From Mechercharimyces sp. CAU 1602 (GTDB taxonomy: Bacteria; Bacillota; Bacilli; Thermoactinomycetales; JANTPT01): 64,000 nucleotides of DNA. The stretch lies in NCBI RefSeq assembly GCF_024753565.1, contig NZ_JANTPT010000001.1, positions 434,001-498,000 of the forward strand. Reading direction: 5' to 3'. Of the stretch, positions 35,058-45,269 are shown one piece after another. The notes under the pieces are model-generated. The model searched no databases, was not told where the DNA came from, and saw only the letters and a list, made by a program, of their open reading frames with translations. A program made the position numbers and the translations under genes. The stretch's first letter is position 1. Each line of letters begins with the position of its first letter.

Positions 35058-36092
35058 ATGCTAACGGAGCGACAAGAAATCATCTTGCAAGCGATTGTGG
35101 ATCATTATATTTCCACAGCTGAACCAGTAGGCTCACGTACTGTTTCCAAAGCTGAGGGCATTGGCTATAGTGCGGCAACCATCCGCAATGAGATGGCGGA
35201 TCTGGAAAGCCTGGGATTTCTCGAGCAACCGCACACATCTGCTGGCCGCATTCCTACACATGTGGGCTATCGCTACTATGTCGACCACTTGATGGAACCA
35301 GAAACACCATCGCGCGAAGAGATGTTTTTCTTACGTGAGTTGTTTGCCATCGAGATGGGGGAGATGGAGCAAGTGATCCAGGAAACTGCCAGTATTCTTT
35401 CGAGCATCACTAATTATGTGACGATTATACTGGGACCACAGATCGTGGAACATAAGCTGAAGCATTTACAACTGATTCCGCTTTCTGATAAGACCGCGGT
35501 AATCATTATTGTGACCAATACAGGGCATGTGGATAAACGGAATATTTCGATTCCAGTAGGGGTATCGATCTCCTTAATCGAACAGATGGTGAACTTCCTC
35601 AACCAACATTTGCACGGAGTTCCTCTTCATCGCTTAAAAGAGACCGTGTATAAAAAGTTAACAGTAGAATTATCGCGTCATATAGAAGAGTATCAATCGG
35701 TGCTCTCGTTGATGAATCATGTACTAGCTACGGATACTAGAGATCGCATGTATTACAGCGGTACAACCAATATGTTAAACCAGCCAGAATTTCAGGATTT
35801 AAACAAGGTGAAAAGTTTTCTTAATCTGTTTGAGCATCAGGAACATCAATCCCTAGTGATGCATCTTCACCCTTTAGCGGAACAAGGCATTCAAGTAAAG
35901 ATCGGGCAAGAGAATGTCATTGCCGAGCTGGATCAATGTAGCCTTATTACGGCATCATATCAGCTCCATGGTCGTGTGCTCGGAACGATTAGTGTGCTGG
36001 GGCCAACACGGATGGATTATCAGAAAGTCGTAGGATATATCGATATTTTATCAAAAAGCTTTTCCGATCATTTGCGATTGCTGTATAAATAA
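35058..36092 (+). CDS. hrcA: Heat-inducible transcription repressor
   Basis: 344 aa. The winged HTH at the N-terminus contains AEPVGSRTVSKAEGIGYSAATIRNEMADLE, followed by GYLEQPH-type and SAGRIPT motifs and an HrcA GAF-like domain. ATG at 35058 is chosen because GGAGG lies eight bases upstream; GTG at 35049 overlaps that site. It represses its own operon through CIRCE. Confidence 0.95.
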   Translation: MLTERQEIILQAIVDHYISTAEPVGSRTVSKAEGIGYSAATIRNEMADLESLGFLEQPHTSAGRIPTHVGYRYYVDHLMEPETPSREEMFFLRELFAIEMGEMEQVIQETASILSSITNYVTIILGPQIVEHKLKHLQLIPLSDKTAVIIIVTNTGHVDKRNISIPVGVSISLIEQMVNFLNQHLHGVPLHRLKETVYKKLTVELSRHIEEYQSVLSLMNHVLATDTRDRMYYSGTTNMLNQPEFQDLNKVKSFLNLFEHQEHQSLVMHLHPLAEQGIQVKIGQENVIAELDQCSLITASYQLHGRVLGTISVLGPTRMDYQKVVGYIDILSKSFSDHLRLLYK

Positions 36093-36105
36093 GGGGGAGT
36101 TGGCG

Positions 36106-36130
36106 CGAGGGGGATAAATCGATCCCCTCG
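36106..36130 (+). other. Hairpin between hrcA and grpE
   Basis: CGAGGGGGAT can pair with ATCCCCTCG-type sequence across a short loop, without a T run. Such stems in dnaK operons often mark mRNA processing or stability differences; here that is an inference. Confidence 0.4.
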
Positions 36131-36229
36131 TCCCCTTCCTTATGTCCAAAATAAGCATCGTAAGAGATGTTCCCATATGGGGGTAGAGGAAGAAAAGAGT
36201 ATTGGCGTAGAATAGGAGGTGAACTTGTG

Positions 36230-36790
36230 ATGGAAGAGGCAAATCAACGAAAACAGTCGACTGGGAACAGCGAGGCGGAAACAGAGCCCGTACATACGCT
36301 AGAGCAAGAGACGGGCACAGATTCAGAGGGATCGCAGGTGAGCATGGAGCAAGAGCGGGACGAATGGAAGCAGAAGGCAGAGGAGCATCAGGAGCAGTAC
36401 TTACGTGCTCGAGCTGATCTGGAAAACTTTCGTCGCCGTGTGCGCAAAGAGCAGACAGAAGCAGCTAAGTATGCGGTTTCCCCATTGGCAGAGTCCCTAT
36501 TGCCCGTAGTGGACAATCTGGAGCGAGCATTGATGGCAGGCCCCCAAGATGGAGATTCATTTTACCAAGGGGTAGATATGGTCTACCGTCAACTTCTGCA
36601 GGTATTGAAGGAAAGTGGTGTGGAAGCGATTGACGTGGTAGGGAAGCCTTTTGATCCGCATGAACACAATGCGGTGATGAAAGTGGCGAGTGAGGAGCAC
36701 GATTCGGGAATCGTCTTGGAAGAGCTACAACGGGGCTATCGCTTGAAAGAGCGAGTTCTTCGCCCAGCTATGGTCAAAGTAAGCGAATAA
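36230..36790 (+). CDS. grpE: DnaK nucleotide-exchange factor GrpE
   Basis: 186 aa. An acidic N-terminal tail precedes a long coiled-coil helix and the beta-domain (PVVDNLERAL, VEAIDVVGKPFDPHEHNAVM, VLRPAMVKVS). It releases ADP from DnaK. AGGAGGTG precedes; GTG at 36227 is an equally possible start giving one extra residue. The longer upstream frame is not supported. Confidence 0.95.
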   Translation: MEEANQRKQSTGNSEAETEPVHTLEQETGTDSEGSQVSMEQERDEWKQKAEEHQEQYLRARADLENFRRRVRKEQTEAAKYAVSPLAESLLPVVDNLERALMAGPQDGDSFYQGVDMVYRQLLQVLKESGVEAIDVVGKPFDPHEHNAVMKVASEEHDSGIVLEELQRGYRLKERVLRPAMVKVSE

Positions 36791-36826
36791 AAATTATATG
36801 AAAAGAGTTATTAGGAGGGTTACGTC

Positions 36827-38677
36827 ATGGGTAAAGTGATTGGAATTGACTTAGGAACAACGAACTCTTGTGTTGCATTTATGGAAGGCGGCGAAGCGGT
36901 AGTTATCCCTAATGCTGAAGGAGGTCGCACCACTCCTTCTGTTGTTGGTTTTTCTAAAACCGATGAGCGCCTTGTCGGAGAAGCAGCGAAGCGGCAAGCG
37001 ATTACCAACCCAGATAAAACAATTAGCTCGATCAAGCGACATATTGGTACAAATCATAAAGAATTGATTGATGGTAAAGAGTACACTCCACAAGAAATTT
37101 CGGCAATGATTCTACAAAAACTAAAAGCAGACGCTGAAGCATACCTAGGGGAGAGTGTAACGGAGGCAGTCATTACGGTACCTGCGTATTTTAACGATAG
37201 TCAACGTCAAGCAACCAAAGATGCTGGTCGGATCGCAGGACTTGATGTGAAACGTATCATCAACGAACCAACTGCCGCTGCATTAGCATACGGCTTGGAT
37301 AAAGATGAAGATCAAACCATTCTCGTATTTGACCTTGGAGGTGGAACGTTTGATGTGTCCGTAATGGACTTGGGTGATGGGTTCTTCCAAGTACAATCGA
37401 CCAGTGGTGACAACAAACTGGGTGGAGATGATTTCGACCAAGTGATCATTGACCATCTTGTACAAGAGTTTAAACGTGAGAATGGTATCGACCTCAGCAA
37501 AGATAAAATGGCGATCCAGCGCTTGAAAGATGCAGCAGAAAAAGCAAAGAAAGACTTATCAGGCGTATTGACCACCACTATTTCGCTCCCATTCTTAACA
37601 GCGGACGAAACAGGTCCGAAGCACTTGGAAGTAAGCCTCACTCGTGCGAAATTTGAAGAGATCTCCGCTGAGTTGGTAGAACGTACGATGGGACCAACCA
37701 AGCAAGCATTGCGTGATGCGGATATTGATCCGAGCGGAATTGATAAAGTTGTACTCGTTGGTGGTTCCACCCGTATTCCTGCAGTTCAAGATGCGATTAA
37801 GAAACTAACAGGCAAAGAACCGACTAAAGGTGTAAACCCAGACGAGGTAGTAGCGATGGGTGCAGCCATTCAAGGTGGAGTACTGGCAGGAGAAGTTAAC
37901 GATGTTGTTTTGGCAGACGTGACTCCGCTGTCGCTTGGAATTGAAACCTTGGGTGGTGTGTTTACCAAATTGATCGAGCGCAACACTACGATTCCAACAG
38001 AAGAATCACAGGTTTTCTCCACGGCAGCAGATAGCCAAACGGTAGTAGATATTCACGTTCTGCAAGGAGAGCGAGAAATGGCGGCCGGAAATAAAACCTT
38101 GGGTCGGTTCCAGCTACAAGATATTCCACCAGCGCCACGTGGGATTCCACAAATCGAAGTTACCTTTAAAATTGATAGCAACGGGATTGTAAATGTATCC
38201 GCTCAAGATAAAGCAACTGGGAAGAGCAAGGATATCACGATTCAATCGTCCAGTGGCTTGAGTGATGAAGAGATTGATCGCATGGTAAAAGAAGCAGAAG
38301 AACATGCGGAAGAAGATATGAAGAAAAAAGAAGAGGTAGAGATTCGTAATACAGCTGATCAAATGATCTTTACTACCGAAAAAACTTTGAAAGACCTCGA
38401 AGAACAAGTGGAACAGGCAGAGGTTGATCAAGCAAATGAGAAGAAAGAAAAACTGAAAACCGCACTGGAAGGTACGGATCTGGAAGCGATTAAGCAGGCA
38501 TCCGAAGAATTGCAAGAAGTGGTGCAGCAGCTTTCCGTCAAGTTGTATGAGAAAGCAGCCAAAGCTGCAGAAGCTGAAGGGCAAACAGGTGAAGGTAGTG
38601 AAGGGAAAGAGAAGAAAGAAACTGTAGTGGATGCCGACTACGAAATGGTAGATGAGGACGAGAAGAAAGAAGGTTAA
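36827..38677 (+). CDS. dnaK: Hsp70 chaperone DnaK
   Basis: 616 aa. The ATPase domain contains [23 protein letters not shown] and a [11 protein letters not shown] motif. The substrate domain and helical lid follow, with the acidic end [12 protein letters not shown]. It folds and protects proteins with DnaJ and GrpE in the cytoplasm. It is the third gene of the CIRCE-controlled operon. AGGAGG precedes the ATG. Confidence 0.98.
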   Translation: MGKVIGIDLGTTNSCVAFMEGGEAVVIPNAEGGRTTPSVVGFSKTDERLVGEAAKRQAITNPDKTISSIKRHIGTNHKELIDGKEYTPQEISAMILQKLKADAEAYLGESVTEAVITVPAYFNDSQRQATKDAGRIAGLDVKRIINEPTAAALAYGLDKDEDQTILVFDLGGGTFDVSVMDLGDGFFQVQSTSGDNKLGGDDFDQVIIDHLVQEFKRENGIDLSKDKMAIQRLKDAAEKAKKDLSGVLTTTISLPFLTADETGPKHLEVSLTRAKFEEISAELVERTMGPTKQALRDADIDPSGIDKVVLVGGSTRIPAVQDAIKKLTGKEPTKGVNPDEVVAMGAAIQGGVLAGEVNDVVLADVTPLSLGIETLGGVFTKLIERNTTIPTEESQVFSTAADSQTVVDIHVLQGEREMAAGNKTLGRFQLQDIPPAPRGIPQIEVTFKIDSNGIVNVSAQDKATGKSKDITIQSSSGLSDEEIDRMVKEAEEHAEEDMKKKEEVEIRNTADQMIFTTEKTLKDLEEQVEQAEVDQANEKKEKLKTALEGTDLEAIKQASEELQEVVQQLSVKLYEKAAKAAEAEGQTGEGSEGKEKKETVVDADYEMVDEDEKKEG

Positions 38678-38687
38678 TCCTTCAAGA

Positions 38688-38721
38688 AGTCAAAGAAAGG
38701 CGTCATGCCTTTCTTTGACTT
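38688..38721 (+). terminator. Hairpin between dnaK and dnaJ
   Basis: AGTCAAAGAAAGGC pairs perfectly with GCCTTTCTTTGACT, but the following T run is poor. It may reduce read-through into dnaJ or stabilise the dnaK mRNA. Confidence 0.55.
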
Positions 38722-38766
38722 GCTCGTTTTCTGCTGATGGGAAAGGAATAAGGAGGTGAAGCGCTG

Positions 38767-39888
38767 GTGAGTCAGAAAGATTTGTATGAAGTTCTTGGTG
38801 TGAGCAGTGATGCGTCCAAAGAAGAGATTCGAAAGGCGTATCGAAAATTAGCTCGCAAATACCATCCAGATGTGAATTCGGATGAAGGTGCAGAAGATAA
38901 ATTTAAAGAGCTGACGAAAGCATATGAAGTATTATCCGATGAGCAGAAGCGCTCCAATTATGACCGCTTTGGGACAGCAGACCCTACGGGGGCTGGCGCA
39001 GGTGGTTTTGGTGCAGGAGGGCAAGATTTTGGCTTTGGTGATATTTTTGATATGTTTTTCGGTGGGGGCGGTCGCCGTGGCAACCCCAATGGACCTCGAC
39101 GTGGGGCTGATTTAGAGTACCGGATGGCTGTTGAGTTTAAAGATGCTGTCTTTGGTAAAAAAATAGATGTTCCGCTAGAGCGTACCGAATCGTGTGACCA
39201 GTGCCACGGAAGTGGAGCGAAACCAGGGACAAACCCTGAAACATGTTCTACCTGTAAAGGGACAGGTGAAGCGGAAACGATTCAAAACACACCGTTTGGA
39301 CGGATTGTCAACCGGAGGATCTGTCATCAGTGTGGGGGGACAGGGAAGTATATCCCTGAGAAGTGTACACAGTGTCATGGTTCGGGAGAACAAAAACGAA
39401 AGAAAAAAATTCAGATCAAGATCCCAGCAGGGGTACAAGATGGTGCCCAGCTACGTGTAAGTGGAGAAGGCGAACCGGGGAAAAAGGGTGGTCCGGCAGG
39501 GGATTTGTACATTACGTTGCGTGTGAAAACGCATGAGTATTTCTCACGCGAAGGCGATGATATTGTCTGCGAACTGCCAATCACCTTTATTCAAGCGGCA
39601 TTGGGAGATGAGGTAGTCGTTCCTACATTAAAAGGACGCGCTAACTTGAAAGTGCCAGCTGGAACACAGACTGGTACTGAATTCCGCTTACGCGGGAAGG
39701 GCGTTCCTCATTTGCACGGTACGGGTGAAGGGGATCAACGGGTAAAAATTCGGGTCGTAACCCCGACCAAGTTGAGTGAAGAGCAAAAAGAAGCTTTACG
39801 CGAATTTAGTCGTGTGAGCGGGGACTATATTCATGAGCAACATGATAGTTTTTTTGATAAAATGAAGAAAGCATTTCGACATGATTAA
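38767..39888 (+). CDS. dnaJ: Hsp40 co-chaperone DnaJ
   Basis: 373 aa, full type I architecture. J domain with HPD (residues 33-35), a Gly/Phe-rich region, four CxxCxGxG zinc motifs ([32 protein letters not shown]) and the C-terminal substrate domain. It stimulates DnaK ATPase activity. GGAGGTG precedes the GTG start. Confidence 0.97.
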   Translation: MSQKDLYEVLGVSSDASKEEIRKAYRKLARKYHPDVNSDEGAEDKFKELTKAYEVLSDEQKRSNYDRFGTADPTGAGAGGFGAGGQDFGFGDIFDMFFGGGGRRGNPNGPRRGADLEYRMAVEFKDAVFGKKIDVPLERTESCDQCHGSGAKPGTNPETCSTCKGTGEAETIQNTPFGRIVNRRICHQCGGTGKYIPEKCTQCHGSGEQKRKKKIQIKIPAGVQDGAQLRVSGEGEPGKKGGPAGDLYITLRVKTHEYFSREGDDIVCELPITFIQAALGDEVVVPTLKGRANLKVPAGTQTGTEFRLRGKGVPHLHGTGEGDQRVKIRVVTPTKLSEEQKEALREFSRVSGDYIHEQHDSFFDKMKKAFRHD

Positions 39889-39913
39889 AACGGGCGCTTC
39901 GGCCCGTTTTTCC
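39887..39913 (+). terminator. Terminator after dnaJ
   Basis: AAAACGGGC and GCCCGTTTTT around a short loop, overlapping the dnaJ stop. Some read-through into prmA is likely because prmA follows within 25 bases. Confidence 0.75.
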
Positions 39914-39937
39914 TTATGATTAGGAGGAATTTTGGCA

Positions 39938-40891
39938 GTGGATTGGATGGAGTATACGATTGAAACGAGCGCAGAAGCGTTGGAAGCAACCAGTGCCCTT
40001 TTTATGACTTGTGGGGCTGGTGGGGTAGAGGTAGTAGATCCTGAAGTTTTAGAGCGCGATGGTATTGGACCATATGGAGAGATTTATGATCTTTCGCCTG
40101 CTGACTATCCGCGTGCAGGGATCTGGATAAAGGGGTATTTTCCTGTTACCGATGAGGACAGTAAGGTAGAAGAACAGTTGCGTGCGGGAATGAAGCGAAT
40201 TGGTGCGTCAGGTTTAGATGTAGGTACAGCACGGTTGGTGGTAGCGCGTGTATCGGAAGATGAGTGGGCAGATGCGTGGAAAAAGTATTATCGCACCTTT
40301 CAAGTAAGCGATAGGATCACAGTTCGACCACTGTGGGAAGAGTATCAGCCGGTTTCTGCAGATGAGATTATCATCTCACTCGATCCGGGTATGTCATTTG
40401 GAACGGGGAGTCACCCTACCACGGCCATGTGTTTACGCTTATTGGAGAAGTACCTACAGTCAGATGAGAATGTGATCGACGTGGGTTGCGGCAGTGGGAT
40501 ATTAAGCATTGCGGCGGCAAAGTTAGGTGCTACTCATGTGCTCGCTCTCGATTTAGATGATGTGGCTGTTCATCACACGAAAAATAATGTGATTGAAAAT
40601 GATGTAGATGCACAAGTCGAAGTGCGGCAAGGGGATTTGCTGACGGGAGTGTCTGAGCAAGCTCACCTTGTCATTTCTAATATTTTGGCGGAAGTGATTG
40701 TTTACCTGGCACCTGACATTCCGGAGGCGTTGTTACCAGGAGGGACTTGGATCGCTTCTGGTATTATCGCAGATAAGGAGACGATAGTAGTAACAGCGAT
40801 GAAGGGGGCGGGCTTAACTGTATTGGAAACGATTCGCCAAGGGGACTGGGTAGCCATTGCCGCAAAAAAAATGATAAGATACGAGGAGTAG
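39938..40891 (+). CDS. prmA: Ribosomal protein L11 methyltransferase
   Basis: About 317 aa. An N-terminal substrate-recognition domain is followed by a class I SAM methyltransferase domain with DPGMSFGTGSHPTT and VIDVGCGSGILSIAAAKLGA. GTG at 39938 has AGGAGGA at better spacing than TTG at 39932. It trimethylates L11. Six bases separate it from rsmE, so the two are co-transcribed. Confidence 0.95.
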   Translation: MDWMEYTIETSAEALEATSALFMTCGAGGVEVVDPEVLERDGIGPYGEIYDLSPADYPRAGIWIKGYFPVTDEDSKVEEQLRAGMKRIGASGLDVGTARLVVARVSEDEWADAWKKYYRTFQVSDRITVRPLWEEYQPVSADEIIISLDPGMSFGTGSHPTTAMCLRLLEKYLQSDENVIDVGCGSGILSIAAAKLGATHVLALDLDDVAVHHTKNNVIENDVDAQVEVRQGDLLTGVSEQAHLVISNILAEVIVYLAPDIPEALLPGGTWIASGIIADKETIVVTAMKGAGLTVLETIRQGDWVAIAAKKMIRYEE

Positions 40892-40897
40892 AAAGTT

Positions 40898-41635
40898 ATG
40901 CAACGCTACTTTATTGAAGCGGACTCGATCAAGGGTAATCGCATCATCATCACAGGTGATGATGTACATCATATACGAACCGTATTGCGCAGTAATCCCG
41001 GTGAAAAGGTTCTCTGTTGTGACAGTAGAGGGACGGATTACATCGTACATCTGGAGAAGTTTCACGCCGATGCGATTGAGGGTCGCATCGAGACCTCTAC
41101 ACCATCGCTGAGTGAGGCACCTATTCACATTACCATCGCACAATCTTTACCCAAAGGGGATAAGATGGATTATGTAGTGCAGAAAGGGACAGAATTGGGT
41201 GCAAGTGCATTTTTACCTTTTATGTCACAGCGAACGGTCGTTAAACTAAATGATAAAAAAGCAGAAAAGCGTGTGGAACGATGGCAACGCATAGCCAAAG
41301 AGGCAGCAGAACAATCTCACCGCGGGAAGATCCCTATCGTTCACGGGCCGATACCGTGGAAGCAATTGTTACATGATCAGGCTAGCTTTGATCATGTATG
41401 GATTGCTTATGAGAAGGGTGGAGAAGCTCTCACAGCGGCTGGTCGAGATATAGAGCACGGCGATCGCCTCCTGATCATTATTGGGCCAGAGGGCGGATTT
41501 ACGGATGAGGAAGTGAGTGAAGCAGAAGAGGCTGGCATGACCCGAGTTTCGTTGGGACCGCGTATCTTGCGGACTGAAACTGCTGGGCTGGCAGTCCTTG
41601 CTTGTTTGATGGTGATAAATGGAGAAGTGGGGTGA
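40898..41635 (+). CDS. rsmE: 16S rRNA (uracil-1498-N3)-methyltransferase
   Basis: 245 aa SPOUT-family enzyme. An N-terminal PUA-like domain precedes the knot with LIIIGPEGGFTDEEV and LGPRILRTETAGLAVLA, the SAM-binding signature. The GAGGAG before the ATG overlaps the end of prmA. It modifies U1498 in the decoding centre. The stop overlaps the mtaB GTG. Confidence 0.95.
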   Translation: MQRYFIEADSIKGNRIIITGDDVHHIRTVLRSNPGEKVLCCDSRGTDYIVHLEKFHADAIEGRIETSTPSLSEAPIHITIAQSLPKGDKMDYVVQKGTELGASAFLPFMSQRTVVKLNDKKAEKRVERWQRIAKEAAEQSHRGKIPIVHGPIPWKQLLHDQASFDHVWIAYEKGGEALTAAGRDIEHGDRLLIIIGPEGGFTDEEVSEAEEAGMTRVSLGPRILRTETAGLAVLACLMVINGEVG

Positions 41636-42972
41636 ATCATGTGAAAGTGGGTTTTCACACGTTAGGATGTAAAGTGAATTCATATGAAACAGAAGCGATT
41701 TGGCAACTGTTTCAAGGAGCAGGATATGAAAAAGTAGATTTTGAGAATGAAGCAGATGTGTATGTGATCAATACGTGCACAGTGACGAATACGGGTGATA
41801 AGAAGAGTCGCCAAGTGATTCGCCGGGCCGTGCGTAAAAACCCAGATGCGGTAATTGCAGTGACCGGATGTTATGCACAAACCTCATCTAATGAAGTAGC
41901 TCAAATCCCTGGAGTAGATATCGTAGTTGGAACGCAGGGGAGAGAGAAGATCGTTGAATATGTAGAGAAATTTCAACAAGAGCGTACACCCATCAACGCA
42001 GTAGGTAACATTATGAAAGCACGTGAGTTTGAAGATCTAGATGTTCCTTCATTTTCAGAACGTACCCGTGCGTATTTGAAGATCCAAGAAGGGTGTAACA
42101 ACTTTTGTACCTTCTGCATCATTCCGTGGTCGCGTGGGTTACTTCGTAGTCGGAAAGTGGAAAGTGTATTAACCCAAGCGCGTCAGTTGGTGGCCGCAGG
42201 GTACAAAGAAGTCGTATTAACCGGGATTCATACGGCTGGTTATGGCGAAGACATGGATGATTATTCCTTTGCTGATCTCTTGTGGGAGTTGGATAAAGTG
42301 GAAGGTTTGGGGCGTATCCGCATCAGCTCTATTGAAGCGAGTCAGATCAGCGATGATGTGATTGATGTGCTTAATCGCTCAGAAAAAATGTGTCGTCATC
42401 TGCATATCCCACTGCAAGCAGGCGATGATACAGTCTTAAAGCGCATGCGCCGCAAGTATACGGTGGCGGAATATAAAGAGAAGATTGACTATGTACGCAA
42501 AGCCATGCCTCAATTTGCTCTTACCTCCGATGTGATCGTTGGGTTCCCTGGGGAGACAGAAGCGCAATTTGCCAATACGTATCGTTTGATTGAAGAGTTG
42601 CAGTTTGCAGAGCTTCATGTGTTTCCATACTCGATGCGGACAGGCACTCCAGCGGCACGTATGCCTGACCAAATTCCAGGGGAAGTGAAACAAGAAAGAG
42701 TGCAGCAATTGATCGAGCTATCGACACGACTCTCTCATGAATATGCTGAGCAATTTATTGGTGAAGTCTTAGAAGTGATCCCAGAAAAGCCGGAAGGTAA
42801 CGGTACTTACGTCGGTTATTCCGATAATTATTTGCAAGTGGTGTTTCCTTGTACGGAAGAAATGGTAGGTAAGGTTTGCCGTGTGCGCATTGACACTGTT
42901 TCTGGCAAGACGTGTCATGGTACCTTTGTACGTGTAGTAGATGATGCTTCACGTTCAGCTGTTGCGGGATAA
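41632..42972 (+). CDS. mtaB: tRNA ct6A/t6A37 methylthiotransferase MtaB
   Basis: 446 aa. UPF0004 domain (FHTLGCKVNSYE), radical-SAM motif GCNNFCTFC (CX3CX2C) and a C-terminal TRAM domain. It converts t6A to ms2t6A at position 37 of ANN-decoding tRNAs. GTG at 41632 overlaps the rsmE stop (GTGA), giving translational coupling; GTG at 41641 is an alternative. It is the last gene of the heat-shock-led operon. Confidence 0.95.
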   Translation: MNHVKVGFHTLGCKVNSYETEAIWQLFQGAGYEKVDFENEADVYVINTCTVTNTGDKKSRQVIRRAVRKNPDAVIAVTGCYAQTSSNEVAQIPGVDIVVGTQGREKIVEYVEKFQQERTPINAVGNIMKAREFEDLDVPSFSERTRAYLKIQEGCNNFCTFCIIPWSRGLLRSRKVESVLTQARQLVAAGYKEVVLTGIHTAGYGEDMDDYSFADLLWELDKVEGLGRIRISSIEASQISDDVIDVLNRSEKMCRHLHIPLQAGDDTVLKRMRRKYTVAEYKEKIDYVRKAMPQFALTSDVIVGFPGETEAQFANTYRLIEELQFAELHVFPYSMRTGTPAARMPDQIPGEVKQERVQQLIELSTRLSHEYAEQFIGEVLEVIPEKPEGNGTYVGYSDNYLQVVFPCTEEMVGKVCRVRIDTVSGKTCHGTFVRVVDDASRSAVAG

Positions 42973-42989
42973 CGAATCCTCTCCTCCAG

Positions 42990-43022
42990 CCTTTTATCCA
43001 TTTGGATAAGAGGCTGTTCTCT
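42990..43022 (+). terminator. mtaB terminator
   Basis: AGCCTTTTATCC pairs with GGATAAGAGGCT, with a T-rich tail. Confidence 0.65.
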
Positions 43023-43086
43023 TGCGTGGCATTAGGCGATAATGCTACGATGGCAAGAGCATTTGGAATAAAGGGGATGATGGGGT

Positions 43087-43515
43087 GTGGAAGAAATAGC
43101 TGCAGGTGGTGTTGTTTTTCACCGTCAAGGATGTGAAATTGAAGTTCTTCTTATCCTCGATCGGTATGGACGCTGGACTTTACCAAAAGGAAAACAAGAA
43201 CCTGGTGAGACTGTAGAAGAGACTGCGCTACGCGAGATTAAGGAAGAGACGGGTGTTCGAGGTCGGATCCTCTCAGTATTAGAAAAGGTTCATTATATCT
43301 ACTATGACCGCGTACGTGGTAAAATCGACAAGAGTGTAACCTATTATTTGGTGGAAGCAGTAAGTACAGATGTAACTGCACAAGTAGAGGAGATTGATGC
43401 GGCAAAGTGGTTTCCACTCGCTGAGGCAGCAGAGCTTCATCGTACGAAGGGGTATGATAATAATCAATCCGTAGTAAAAGAAGCTTTACAACTATTGGAA
43501 GGGGATGAATCCTAA
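43087..43515 (+). CDS. Nudix hydrolase
   Basis: 142 aa. The Nudix box [22 protein letters not shown] matches GX5EX7REUXEEXGU exactly, with WTLPKGK just before it as in MutT/Ap4A-hydrolase-type members. It hydrolyses a nucleoside-diphosphate derivative, and the exact substrate is not predictable. GTG start. Its stop overlaps the deoC start (TAATG), so it shares an operon with nucleoside catabolism. Confidence 0.88.
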   Translation: MEEIAAGGVVFHRQGCEIEVLLILDRYGRWTLPKGKQEPGETVEETALREIKEETGVRGRILSVLEKVHYIYYDRVRGKIDKSVTYYLVEAVSTDVTAQVEEIDAAKWFPLAEAAELHRTKGYDNNQSVVKEALQLLEGDES

Positions 43516-44186
43516 TGGATCAGAAAAACTTGGCCGCTCTTATCGACCATACCTTATTAAAACCGGAGGCAACAGTTGGGCAGATTGATGAGCTATGTGC
43601 TGAAGCGAAGCAACATCAGTTTGCGTCTGTTTGTGTAAACCCTATATGGGTAAAACGGTGTGCTGAGCATTTAAAAGGAAGTGGAGTTAAGGTATGTACA
43701 GTGATTGGTTTTCCTTTGGGTGCAACGACTCCGGAGGTAAAAGCATTTGAGACAAGACAGGCGATCGAGCATGGAGCCACCGAAGTGGACATGGTAATGA
43801 ATATAGGTGCTTTTAAATCCGGAGATCTTGATTTAGTAAAGATGGACATGAAAGCGGTAGTCGAGGCAGCGGGGGATTGTGTTGTTAAGGTTATATTGGA
43901 AACGGGCTTTTTATCAGATGAGGAAGTAGAAATAGCGTCCCGGAAAGCAAAAGAAGCGGGTGCTCACTTTGTTAAAACTTCGACTGGCTTCGGGCCGGGA
44001 GGTGCAACAGTTGATCACATCCGTCTAATGCGTCGCATCGTAGGTGATCAGATGGGTGTAAAGGCATCAGGCGGTGTACGTGATCGTGAGACCGTGCACA
44101 AGATGGTGGCTGCAGGTGCAACCCGTATTGGAGCTAGTTCTGGTGTGGCTATTGTAGCAGGTGAGGCAGGGACAAGCGACTATTAA
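43515..44186 (+). CDS. deoC: Deoxyribose-phosphate aldolase
   Basis: 223 aa TIM barrel. It begins [16 protein letters not shown]. The Schiff-base lysine lies in [15 protein letters not shown], with a second active-site region in VKASGGVRD. It cleaves 2-deoxyribose-5-phosphate to glyceraldehyde-3-phosphate and acetaldehyde, linking deoxynucleoside salvage to glycolysis; cdd (63473) belongs to the same broad pathway. It is translationally coupled to the Nudix gene. Confidence 0.97.
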   Translation: MDQKNLAALIDHTLLKPEATVGQIDELCAEAKQHQFASVCVNPIWVKRCAEHLKGSGVKVCTVIGFPLGATTPEVKAFETRQAIEHGATEVDMVMNIGAFKSGDLDLVKMDMKAVVEAAGDCVVKVILETGFLSDEEVEIASRKAKEAGAHFVKTSTGFGPGGATVDHIRLMRRIVGDQMGVKASGGVRDRETVHKMVAAGATRIGASSGVAIVAGEAGTSDY

Positions 44187-44198
44187 TGTCCGCTTGTC

Positions 44199-45167
44199 TT
44201 ATTTTTTTTGCCCCAAATTAGTAGAAATGCGCCAGCTTTCTGTCTGTTCAGGAAGAATGGTGGTAATAAGACGAGCAAAAGGCGTAGCAAAAGGAAGAAC
44301 GATTAGGGAGCATAAAACGTTGTAGATTGTTTGAAAATGGGCAATTTGAGAGGCTGGTTCCAGTTGGAGTTGGGTGGTATAAGCGGCAAACCAATCAATG
44401 AGAGGGGCGAAGAGAATTGCTCCTCCTACATTGAGAATAAGATGAGCGACCGCTACTTGTTGGGCAGGCCGAATAGTACCAATCGCAGCGATTAATCCGG
44501 TGATACACGTTCCAATGTTACTCCCCAAAATGATGGCTAATGCGAAGGGAAGAGGTATAAGCCCCGTAGCAAAGAAGCCCATCGTCATGGCGATGGAGGC
44601 ACTACTACTTTGGATGATGGCGGTAAGCAAGGTACCGACAAGAATGCCACTCCAGACAGGACTATGATTATCAAATAGCATCCAATCTACTAATCCGCGT
44701 TCTTTCAATGGTTCAGCTATCCATTGGATTGCTTCCATACCGAGAAAAATACAGCCGAATCCTGCCATGGAAAGTCCTATGTTTGCCCATACTTTATTGG
44801 GGAACAAGCGCATACTGGCTCCAAAAAGAATTAGTGGAAGAGCGAAGTCCTCGATGTTAAGCGTTAAAATCTCTGTTGTTAAGGTAGTGCCGATGTTGGT
44901 TCCCAAAATGACGCCAATGGATTGTGGAAACGTTAAGAAACCAGAGTGAACAAAGCCGATCGTAAGTACGGTAACCATACTACTACTTTGAAGAACAGCG
45001 GTAGAAAGAGTGCCTGTAATAAATCCATGTACAGGTGTGCGTGTAAAAGTGCGGATGACGCGTCGCATATGATCGCCCGCCAGTTCTTGCAATCCCATGC
45101 GAATTAACTGCATACCAAATAAGAAGATGGTTAAGCCTGTCGCTAAGGGAATTAAAATTTCTTTCAT
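44199..45167 (-). CDS. yqeW: Na/Pi-cotransporter-family membrane protein (YqeW-like)
   Basis: 322 aa with eight or more hydrophobic segments. The family QSSS repeats are present twice (TAVLQSSSMVTVL and TAIIQSSSASIAM), as are GTNIGTT and GSNIGTC. It lacks a PhoU domain. B. subtilis yqeW lies between mtaB and rpsU; here the gene is in the same neighbourhood but on the opposite strand. Phosphate or another anion is the likely substrate. ATG at 45167 has GGGGTG upstream. Confidence 0.88.
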   Translation of the reverse strand: MKEILIPLATGLTIFLFGMQLIRMGLQELAGDHMRRVIRTFTRTPVHGFITGTLSTAVLQSSSMVTVLTIGFVHSGFLTFPQSIGVILGTNIGTTLTTEILTLNIEDFALPLILFGASMRLFPNKVWANIGLSMAGFGCIFLGMEAIQWIAEPLKERGLVDWMLFDNHSPVWSGILVGTLLTAIIQSSSASIAMTMGFFATGLIPLPFALAIILGSNIGTCITGLIAAIGTIRPAQQVAVAHLILNVGGAILFAPLIDWFAAYTTQLQLEPASQIAHFQTIYNVLCSLIVLPFATPFARLITTILPEQTESWRISTNLGQKK

Positions 45168-45234
45168 CCTTGACACCCCGCTTTTCATTTATATATATGG
45201 GCGGAGCAGGACAGGCATGACGAGCTTAGAAAAT

Positions 45235-45264
45235 AAAAAAGCCCCTTATTTCCTCAGGGGCTTC
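45235..45264 (-). terminator. Terminator of the Pro-rich protein gene
   Basis: On the minus strand, AAGCCCCTGAGG pairs with AAGGGGCTT-type sequence, followed by a T run. Confidence 0.75.
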
Positions 45265-45269
45265 TGTTC